This document shows positions 56,309 to 64,000 of a stretch of 64,000 nucleotides of DNA, piece after piece. This stretch comes from Doryteuthis pealeii. Taxonomy: Eukaryota; Mollusca; Cephalopoda; Myopsida; Loliginidae. The notes below the pieces were generated by a model. It searched no databases, had not been told where the DNA came from, and saw only the letters and a list, made by a program, of their open reading frames with translations. Where the stretch lies: contig CM042160.1 of NCBI GenBank assembly GCA_023376005.1, forward strand, positions 82,540,399-82,604,398, read 5' to 3'. The stretch's first letter is position 1, and every line of letters begins with the position of its first letter. Position numbers and translations under genes: made by a program.

Positions 56309-56504
56309 ATACACATCAGTCTCATCTCAAAAATTCAGACAAACAAATAATTTTGGTTGTGATATTTTGAGAGAAAACAGATAATTCATTGTCAAATTGT
56401 TTAGTGAATTATGAGTTATCTCCCTTGGACTGTTTCATTTGGTTGAAGGAACTCTTTTGCAAAAGAGGAAGAAAGTGAATTGGCAACAAGCTATATATAT
56501 GTTT

Positions 56505-56965
56505 TGTTTTGTTTTACGGCATATCAACCTCAGTGGGTCATTTAATGCCGATAAAGTTTTGAAATAAATCAATTCTTAATGGATAATACAATTTTTTTAT
56601 AAATACATTTTTCTATTTAACCCATAGATGGGACCCTAACAGGTACTACCACTCCGGGTCAGAGTGGACCAGGGAGCAATGGTGATGAAGGGGTGCTCCA
56701 CATTCCCCAAACCTCCAGAACTGGAACCTCACCATCAGATAGAGTTTAACGTCATTCCCAAGACATGTAGACCCACAGCCACCGCCTTCTAGCACCCATA
56801 TGATAAAAAGGGGTTGGGGCTTGCCATAAGGGCAATAGGGTTGGGAAAATCATATAGGTGCTAGGGCTTGACGTGACCAGCCGATTGATCGGAGGGGGCC
56901 TCTCCGACCGCCTGTATAGCCAAGATAGGGCCAAAGTGGAGTATTGCATGTCATGAACTGCTCAT
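56505..56965 (+). repeat. R4, long copy
   Basis: From TTTACGGCATATCAACC to TGTCATGAACTGCTCAT with all landmarks; closely matches 37283-37735 inverted. Confidence 0.75.
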
Positions 56966-57026
56966 GCTATATATATGATGATCATCTCTACTATTAGAGT
57001 GACTGCTATAAATCACCTTTGACAAT

Positions 57027-57101
57027 TGGTAGCAGAGCATAGTTTTAATCTACAGACCTCTGGGTTATGGGCCCAGCATGGTTCCACTGCACACTTTGAC
57101 A
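57027..57101 (-). pseudogene. Initiator tRNA-Met retropseudogene
   Basis: Minus strand: anticodon arm CTGGGCCCATAACCCAG has the three G-C pairs and CAT anticodon typical of eukaryotic initiator tRNA. It is followed by AGGTC, a T-arm with an A-rich loop, CTCTGCT, discriminator A, and an encoded CCA (57029-57027). The 5' acceptor strand and D-arm are degraded (AGTGTGCAGTGG), and box B is damaged. Encoded CCA implies a copy of a mature tRNA. Alternatively the plus strand is a retroelement primer-binding site (TGGTAGCAGAGC) with unusually long complementarity. Confidence 0.7.
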
Positions 57102-57477
57102 TGTTTGACACTGAAATGATTCGAGAAGAATTGGCCAGGGGTTTTTTTTTTTTTTTGAAGACAATCTCAGATAACACAGTTTTCTTTATCTGAAAAATTG
57201 CCAAGAGTTACTGATTGGAAGAATCTCCCTCCTCCTCATTCCCCATCCTTCCCCCTCCTCCTTCCAAGGTTAAACAAGCCATAAAATTTGTTTCCATTTT
57301 GGAGCATTGTCCTTTAGCCTTTAGGGAGATAAAGGATTCTTGCAGTTTGTGGCGGTGACAGCTGCATGAAAAATGGTTTTTCATGGGAAGAGGAAATTTC
57401 GGTGGACTAAATGGACAATCTTTATAATCAATGCGCTGACAGTCATTAATGTAAAAATGGATAAATCTATTTTGGGG

Positions 57478-57478
<1 letters not shown>
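57102..57478. other. Spacer, nothing recognised
   Basis: T14 near 57141, pyrimidine-rich 57227-57270. No gene. Confidence 0.45.
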
Positions 57479-57521
<43 letters not shown>

Positions 57522-57660
57522 AGAGGGATTGGGAGAGAGAGAGATGAGAGATGAGATTGAGAGAGAGAGAGAGAGAGAGAATCAGAGAAAGATTGTAGAG
57601 AGTCAGTCAGAAAGAGATTGGAGAGAGAGAGAAAAAGAGATTGGAGAGAGAGAGAAAGAG

Positions 57661-57706
<46 letters not shown>

Positions 57707-57715
57707 TTTTCAGAA

Positions 57716-57750
<35 letters not shown>

Positions 57751-57786
57751 AAGTGTGTGTGTGTCAGAGAGAGAGAGAGAGAGAGA
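57479..57786. repeat. (GA)n compound tract
   Basis: GA runs with ATTGGAGA and GTGTGT interruptions; purine-rich on plus. (GATA)n follows at 57907-57931. Confidence 0.9.
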
Positions 57787-58035
57787 ATCTAATGGTGATA
57801 ACTATGGAATGCTTAGAATCCTTCACTCCTTCCTAAATAAAAGTACCAATATCATCATGGATTATTGTTACAGTGAGAAACAACAGGTTCACAGGTCATC
57901 TAGTTGATAGATAGATAGATAGATAGATAGACTAATGTTGGTAGGATTAAAATGCTTTTAGTGATCACATTACAAAGTAAATTTATTTTGCCAGATTTAC
58001 TTTTCACAAAGCAGAGATGAGAAACACACAGTGAA

Positions 58036-58087
<52 letters not shown>

Positions 58088-58095
58088 ATTTTGGA

Positions 58096-58470
58096 TGTTT
58101 GTTTATTAGAAACGTTGCTGGATAAAGTATATATAAAATTTTTACTTGAAGGCACTTACAACGCATGTATCGCATAAAATTCGATACTATAGAAAATGAA
58201 CTTGATGTAATAGCAAAGGATGGCTCGATGTGTAGAATACCGTACAGACTGTTTCGACTTTATTAAGTCTCATCAGCGGTATATACCGCTGATAGACTTA
58301 ATAAAGTCTCTGTACGGTATTCTACACATCGAGCCATCCTTTGCTGGGATTTGTCAAGTTCATTTTCTATAAGAAAAAGTATCGAATTTTATGCGATACA
58401 TGCGTGTAAGTGCCTTCAAAAAAAAATTTTATATATACTTTATCCGCAACGTTTCTAAATAAACAAACAT
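58096..58470. repeat. 375-bp palindrome
   Basis: Arms of about 187 bases meet at 58282/58283 (GGTATATACC). They run out through CTACACATCGAGCC, AAGTTCATTTTCTA and CGATACATGCG to TTTCTAAATAAACAAAC. Small differences between arms show it is not exact read-through. Confidence 0.85.
58237..58282 (-). ncRNA. Hammerhead ribozyme, apparently intact
   Basis: Minus strand in order: stem I ATACCG; core CTGATGA (58276-58270); stem II GACTT/AAGTC with AATA loop (58269-58256); GAAA (58255-58252); stem III ACAG/CTGT with one-base loop; cleavage triplet GTA, A at 58243; stem I CGGTAT (58242-58237). All core bases match consensus and all three stems pair perfectly. The opposite arm on the plus strand lacks one core base and a seven-base block including GAAA, so only this arm can be active. 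Confidence 0.85.
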
Positions 58471-58479
58471 TATAAAACT

Positions 58480-59054
<575 letters not shown>

Positions 59055-59339
59055 TTATTCATCTATCTCTATATTAGCAATAGCATAATCTTTACAGATC
59101 ACTGCTGTTCCTCTCAATCCTATAACCTCACCACCAGAACCTTTCCTCTCATTAGCCCTCAAATGACTCATCAAACCTGCTGCAGATCCACAAAGTTTGA
59201 TGCAAATATGACATAGGAAGGATGTCCTTCCCGTTGTATCAGATGGATTAGATGATAGAATTTTATGCTTATGCACCACCATATGTTTCTTAAGACCAGA
59301 AGCTAACTTACAGACTTTGTTACAGATTGCAAAAGACAC
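59055..59339 (-). pseudogene. Two-finger C2H2 fragment
   Basis: About 94 residues. First finger keeps one zinc cysteine and CNKVCKLASGLKKHMVVH; its first cysteine is lost. Second (CHICIKLCGSAAGLMSHL) has both cysteines and the first histidine, but Asn replaces the last histidine. A stop lies just upstream. Same style as 28077-28295. Probably a retroelement-derived remnant. Confidence 0.45.
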
Positions 59340-59404
59340 ATGGTTTCTCTATATACATACATATATACCCACACATACAGGAGATTATATATATATAAAA
59401 AGTT

Positions 59405-59653
59405 GTAAAGTAGTCGGGGCGGCCTAAAGTCAGTATCAGCCAATCAGCGAGGGAGTCTATCCCCTTTTCACTAGCGCTAGACCAAGGAGATTGTTTTGGC
59501 ATCTGAGGTAGAGCGCCACACCTACCATCAGCTCCTTACTTTACCGCACAGATCCCTGTGCTACTCATATGCTGAGTTGGCGAGGACTGGAATCGAACTA
59601 GGAACCATCTGGTTTCTAGCCGAACGCTCTACCGACTGAGCTAACCCGGCTCC
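59405..59653 (-). mobile_element. SINE-1, good copy
   Basis: Complete from GGGGCGGCCTAAAGTC to GACTGAGCTAACCCGGC, followed by (TA)n. Confidence 0.8.
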
Positions 59654-59689
59654 TATATATATATATATATATATATATTGGTTAGTGGT

Positions 59690-60010
59690 TGGTCAGTGGG
59701 TTAGATTTTATGACATATCAACCCTTGTTGGGTTACTTTATGCTGAAGATGTTTTGTTTTATTCATTCTTAATGGATATTCAAATTTTTTAAACTCATTT
59801 TTTTTCTATTTATCCCATAGACGGGACTCTAACAGGTACTACTACTCTAGGTCAGGGTGGACCTGGGAGTGATGTTGATGAAGGGGTACTCCACACTCCC
59901 TAGACTTCCAAAATTGGCACTTCCCCACTAGATGCAGTTTAACATCATGCCCAGGATACTAGGACCCTAAGCCACCACTTTCAAGTATATATAAATAAGA
60001 TTTGGCATTA
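59690..60010 (+). repeat. R4-type repeat, diverged
   Basis: GATTTTATGACATATCAACC, GACGGGACTCTAACAGG and ACTTCCCCACTAGATGC; closer to 33660-34110 than to the long R4 copies, so R4 has at least two subfamilies. Confidence 0.65.
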
Positions 60011-60238
60011 AATAATCCACAAGGGTTGATATACCGTTAAACAAAACAATATTCAGAATAAGGTAAAACAATTTGAAAATTCATATTTCAAAGGCGAATT
60101 CAAAGATTACTTTAAAAACTAATTCAATAACTCATTCTAAAAAATACAAATATGGTCATTAATATAGACGAACTTCCTATATTGTCTGATGATCCACACA
60201 CACACACACACATATTTTATATATTGATATAATGAATA
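60011..60238. other. Spacer
   Basis: A short inverted R4 start near 60010-60040 and (CA)n near 60194-60212. Confidence 0.45.
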
Positions 60239-60457
60239 TGTAAATACCATGGTACCCCCTCACTATAATCTGATTGGACAGTGTCATGTATAAATAGTCG
60301 ACACTGTGTGATACACCTAATGCCTACAAGCTAAACTTACTCGCTAGACAACCCCACGACTGCTTGGCAAACGGATTACTATTCGACATACCAATTACTA
60401 CTGCGATAATATACCAAGTGCCAACTTCAGAATATATCGCTTAACCCGGATATATCA
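60239..60457 (+). mobile_element. Candidate solo LTR
   Basis: Starts TG and ends CA. ATTGG (inverted CCAAT) at 60273-60277, TATAAATA at 60289-60296, and a GTGTC...GACAC mini-palindrome around the TATA box. GC-richer than its surroundings. No target-site duplication recognised because flanks are TA repeats, and no internal region, so solo at best. Confidence 0.35.
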
Positions 60458-61109
60458 TATATATATATGAATTGGTAGAAATAATTTTCATTGACTTCAT
60501 GTGTATTAATAAATTAGTAGAAATGATTTTTATTAACTTCATGTGTATTAATAAATTAGTATTAATAAACTAGTAGTTAACCCTCAGCGGTCGTCTTCAA
60601 GCACCCTATGATAAAAAGATCAAAATATGGATGTGAAAACAATCCACCCCCAAAAAAACAACAAATACTGCCCCACCTTATGTGTTTGTCGTTGTGTGTG
60701 TATGTGCGCATTGACACATATGTGTGAGTATGGAAACCAACCACACACACACACACACCATAAAGCCCTTACTAGTAATTCCCATTGGATTTAACAGTAA
60801 AAATCCCAGTATAATCCGATATTTTATTAGTGACATCTGGTCAGTTTAATTGTTAAGAGATGACTCAAAATGAATATTGGCATAAAGTTCAATTTCTACT
60901 CATTTTTATTGCCGTTCAGATATTTAATATTTCTCTTGTATTTCAAGTTTATTGATTGTATTCAGATATCTTGTCCAGTTGAGGTTAGTGGGCTTGGCCA
61001 CCAACCTACCTACCCCCCCCAAGGTGCATCTACCAAATTGACTGCCTCACTCGCTATGTTCTTGTTGCTTGGCAGGGAAAAAAACGAGTATAATTGCATC
61101 TCTTGGGTA
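60458..61109. other. Spacer with short direct repeats
   Basis: A 45-base unit (TTCATGTGTATTAATAAATT) repeats at about 60480-60560. (AC)n near 60742. No gene; the 84-residue frame at 60870 has no motif. Confidence 0.5.
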
Positions 61110-61235
61110 CCTCATGTGGTGTAATAGTTAACGAGCTAGTTTAGAAGACCATTGATAGTGAGTTTGATTCTCACTGGGTGCCCCATACTTCTGGCCTTGT
61201 GTCACATCTAAACTAGGCTTAGTAAATAACTATAA
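61110..61235 (+). mobile_element. SINE-2
   Basis: GGTGTAATAGTTAACGAGC head, TTTGATTCTCACTGGG box B, GGCTTAGTAAATAACTAT tail. Confidence 0.75.
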
Positions 61236-61354
61236 TTGCATCTCTTCGGGGAACTGTAGGTTTGGATTATGGTCAGAATAGATTAAATATTTTAAAGTAA
61301 TTTTAATATCAATTTCTCTGAATTTTTAAGATGAGGCTTGATAATTTGTATCAT

Positions 61355-61705
61355 CTGGGTTATTCGGACTATTGTCCTCATCTTCATTGTTATTGGGTTC
61401 AAAGTTCCGTGATGGCTCCAGAGTTTCAAAAGAAGGCTCCAGAGTTTTCCAGAGTTTCAAAAGAAGGCTCCTCAGAGTTTCAAAGAAGGCTCCAGAGTTT
61501 CAAAAGAAGGCTCCAGAGTTTCATAAAGAAGCTCCAGAGTTTCAAAAAGAAGGCTCCCAGAGTTTCAAAAAGAAGGCTAGAGTTTCAAAAGAAGGCTCCA
61601 GAGTTTCAAAAAGAAGGCTCCCAAGTTCAAAAAGGCTCTTGAGTCTGACAAGAAATACCTGAAGAAGGCCGGAGGTCACATCGGCCAAAACGTTGTGCAG
61701 CTATT
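61355..61705. mobile_element. M2 element with internal minisatellite
   Basis: Left M2 arm (TTATTCGGACTATTGTCCTC at 61361) and the CTGAAGAAGGCCGGAGG...AAAACGTTGTG centre (61661 on) are separated by about 230 bases of a 21-bp-based tandem repeat (61408-61640, unit CTCCAGAGTTTCAAAAGAAGG, about 11 copies). The right arm is not found. Confidence 0.7.
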
Positions 61706-61894
61706 AGTTTTTTAAAAATATAGTAAGAATTTTATCTTATTAAAAATTATGTAATAAAATGAATTCTCTAAAACTATTTGAAATTTAAGATGGCCAACAA
61801 AGTCGTTAAAAATACCAGAAAAAAAAGTTCAAATGTGAGAAAAACTCATAGAATAACATAATACTAAGTAAGTAAATGATATACTTATACATAT
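61706..61894. other. Spacer, nothing recognised
   Basis: AT-rich. Confidence 0.4.
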
Positions 61895-62090
61895 TTACCC
61901 AAACCCTCCACCCGAGTAGGATGTGACACAAGGTCAATTTCTTAAATGGAGTTTAACAGGATTGAATTCAGCGTTTTTTTTAGAGGGTATTAGCGTTATG
62001 GGAAAATGCAAACAGCCTTGTCCAGGATTTGAACTCAGGTTGACCAGTCCATTTGATATGACTCAAACCACTACACCACGTGCCCCACCA
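61895..62090 (-). mobile_element. SINE-3, internally deleted
   Basis: Tail GACACAAGGTCAATTTC and head CCACTACACCACGTGCC present; the middle is shortened. Confidence 0.65.
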
Positions 62091-62207
62091 TAAATAGGGA
62101 CTAATATATGTTGTACATCTATATTTACACTTTTTTTTATTTTGTTTTAATATCAAGAAAGAGGCGTCATTGTATATGAGTGCTAAGGAAAGATTTGGTT
62201 TGGTTTT

Positions 62208-62535
62208 GTTTTACGGCATATCAACCTCGGTGGGTCATTTAATGCCAATAAAGTTTTGAAATAAATCAATTCTTAATGCATGATACAATTTTGTTTATAA
62301 ATACATTTTCCTATTTAACCCATAGATGGGACCCTAACAGGTACTACCACTCCGGGTCAGAGTGGACCAGGGAGCAATGGTGATGAAGGGGTGCTCCACA
62401 TTCCCCAAACCTCCAAACTGGAACCTCACCATCAGATAGAGTTTAACGTCATTCCCAGGACATGTAGACCCGCAACCACCGCCTTCTAGCACCCATATGA
62501 TAAAAAGGGGTTGGGGCTTGCCATAAGGGCAATAA
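62208..62535 (+). repeat. R4
   Basis: ACGGCATATCAACCTCGGTG to GGGCTTGCCATAAGGGCAA, then SINE-1 40 bp later. Confidence 0.75.
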
Positions 62536-62576
62536 GGAAGGAGTCTAGGAACTAATGAGTGTGGTTGGGGGGAGGG

Positions 62577-62822
62577 GGTAGCTTAAGCTCAGTCGGTAGA
62601 GCGTTCAGCTAGAAACCACAAGGTTCCTAGTTCGATACTGTTCCTCGCCAACTCAGCGTACGAGTAGCACAAGGATCTGTGCGGTAAAGTAAGGAGCTGG
62701 TGGTAGGTGTTGCACTCCACCTCAGATGCTAAAACAATCTCTTGGTCTAGCGCTATTGAAAAGGGGATAGACTCCCTCGCTGATTGGCTGATACCGACTT
62801 TAGGCTGCCCCGTCGACTTACC
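62577..62822 (+). mobile_element. SINE-1
   Basis: AGCTTAAGCTCAGTCGGTAG (one extra base in the box A area), CTAGTTCGATACTG box B, GGCTGCCCCGTCGACTTAC tail. Confidence 0.75.
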
Positions 62823-62929
62823 TGAAAAAACTTTCTGAACCACTTGTCTAGATTCATTGAAACTTTGGTTGGTTGATGGATTTTAATGGCATATCAAACC
62901 GTCTGGGGTTAGGAAATAATATACATGTA

Positions 62930-63200
62930 TATTTACCAGCCCCTCTGCATGAGAAGGAGGTAACACAAGGTCAATTTCTTAAGCGGAGTTTAAGTTTTCC
63001 TTCTTTTAGACTGATTGCCTAGCCAAGGTTTTAGAGCCCAGTCTGCCTTACTATTTACCCATAGCTGGAGGGAGAGTCATTGAATGCATACCTTTCCCAA
63101 GGATATTAGCATTTAGTGAAATGCAAACAGCCTTGTCCAGGATTTGAACTCTGGTCGACGAGTCCATTTCCTATAACTAACCATTACACCATGTGCTTCC
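62930..63200 (-). mobile_element. SINE-3, good copy
   Basis: Complete order on minus strand from the GTAACACAAGGTCAATTTC tail to ACCATTACACCATGTGCTTCC head; box B complement GGATTTGAACTC. (TA)n(TG)n follows at 63205-63247. Confidence 0.75.
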
Positions 63201-63247
63201 TTTAATATAAATATATATATATATATATATATAGTGTGTGTGTGTGT

Positions 63248-63654
63248 TTAAAGATTATGATCTTGATCTAACCGAAAAGAAAGAAACTTTTAAAATAGAT
63301 TTAAAAAAAAAAAGAAATAAGATTACAGTTCTCAGGATTCCAAAGTTATTTTCGGACAGATTTTACCAAAATTAGAATTCTTTCTTTTAGACAACAACAG
63401 AGATTCACATATGGTATCAATACTTCAATCTTACTGATCTACTAATTTAATAAAGAAAACAACAAAATAAATATAAAAATAATAAAAAACAAAATAAACA
63501 TCTTCAATAAACATTGTTTATGAGATGAAGAGAAGTTGGGAGTCCAGATCTTTTACTGGTTTCTTAAAAAAAGAAAAGAAAGAAAAGCTAAGGTTAGTAT
63601 GACACAAGACCATTTGAAGAAGAGTCTTATCTATGTTAAAATAGCTTATACCTC
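63248..63654. other. Spacer, nothing recognised
   Basis: A-rich stretches; no gene or repeat landmark. Confidence 0.45.
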
Positions 63655-64000
63655 ATAGGACCTGTGGGTATACCACCGTATGATAATTTAATTGCTAAAA
63701 CATTTGATGTGTTTACTTAACAGCTATATCATTCAGGTTTTTAAAAAATTTTTTAATTTAATTTTTTTTTATAGCAAAACATCACATCATCAAAGTCCAT
63801 CGGAAACCATATATAGTTCAGATTCAGCTGCCGGCAACTTTGCTACTGAAATACCCCGAATGAGATTATGGAGAATGCAATGAAGCAGCTGATGGTAATC
63901 CCTAAAGAGGATTCTGCTGACTGATTTGAAAAATGGAACAATTATTATCTCCTATTTTTCTTAACAGCTATAGCAAATAGTTCAATATGTAAAAAGTATA
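63655..64000 (+). repeat. R5 split by insertion
   Basis: R5 start GGACCTGTGGGTATACCACC runs to TTAACAGCTATA (63717-63728), breaks off, and resumes at a second TTAACAGCTATA (63961-63972), continuing to the window end. The 232 bases between hold mariner transposase sequence. Confidence 0.7.
63775..63945 (+). pseudogene. Mariner-type transposase C-terminal remnant
   Basis: Two frames are needed. 63777-63861 corresponds to the catalytic-region stretch that in the family has a PYSPDxAPxD-type motif, here heavily substituted. After a +1 shift, 63862 on reads EIMENAMKQLMVIPKEDSAD, then an in-frame TGA and FEKWNN. The last part matches the carboxy-terminal EExxxFEKW region of mariner transposases. 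The linker between them is deleted. Recognition is from family knowledge, not a search. Confidence 0.6.

Noticed and set aside
61408..61640. CRISPR-like array of about 21-bp repeats
   Set aside because: Units are contiguous with no unique spacers, and the context is eukaryotic; it is a minisatellite.
63775..63883. Possible terminal exon after a pyrimidine tract and TAG acceptor
   Set aside because: Adjacent frames together read as mariner transposase remnants, which explains the coding-like composition better than a host exon.

Overview
WHAT IT IS. AT-rich, intron- and repeat-dominated DNA from an animal nuclear genome. Features that point this way are Pol III (tRNA-headed) SINEs, long TA, GT, GA and poly-A microsatellites, fold-back MITE-like elements, mariner and Penelope-type remnants, and C2H2 zinc-finger scraps. 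The style fits a lophotrochozoan such as a mollusc, possibly a cephalopod, but nothing here fixes the species. I find no intact protein-coding gene. Nearly all long open frames are microsatellite translations (poly Ser/Leu, Arg/Glu, Ile/Tyr, Thr/His).

LARGE-SCALE LAYOUT. Positions 8878-21841 and 21989-34700 are inverted copies of each other around a 147-base loop (axis near 21915), so about 13 kb folds back on itself. A third copy of most of one arm (A1, 1-8659, equivalent to 25109-33609 = A2) lies left of a 100-N gap (8778-8877). The order is A1 | gap | A' (inverted) - B | loop | B' - A2. At every informative variant I compared, A' agrees with A2 and not A1. A' also gets steadily noisier with distance from the axis, while A1 and A2 are both clean. 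A fold-back (hairpin-read) assembly artefact plus an unmerged second haplotype explains this best, though a real recent inverted duplication is not excluded. From 34.7 kb on, the sequence is single-copy with a different mix of the same repeat families.

REPEAT NAMES USED BELOW. SINE-1: head with box A TAGCTCAGTCGGTAGAGC and box B near TTCGATACC. SINE-2: Gln-tRNA-like head GGTGTAATGGTTAGCA with a tail ending in TAGTAAATAACTAT. SINE-3: head TGGTGTAATGGTTA/GAGTTCAAATCC, about 270 bp, body containing TAGTAGGGCAGACTGG. R4: a repeat of 450 bp or more starting near ACGGCATATCAACC. R5: a repeat starting GGACCTGTGGATATACCAC. M1 and M2: two fold-back (MITE-like) families.

MOST INTERESTING CONTENT. Several hammerhead-ribozyme (HHR) folds occur in fold-back, Penelope-like or retrozyme-like elements. 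Two look intact, both on the minus strand (46966-47026 and 58237-58282). One is recognisable but has two lost core guanines (55481-55534). Two more families (4.5 and 7.45 kb, each in both A copies) fit with a bulge beside stem II. All share a tiny stem III of 4 bp, usually closed by a single-base loop. Other notable items: an initiator-tRNA-Met retropseudogene carrying an encoded CCA (57027-57101), two mariner transposase scraps, three LTR/promoter-like blocks, a 490-bp terminal-inverted-repeat element inside a tandem array, a 21-bp minisatellite grown inside an M2 element, and kilobase-scale polypurine tracts.
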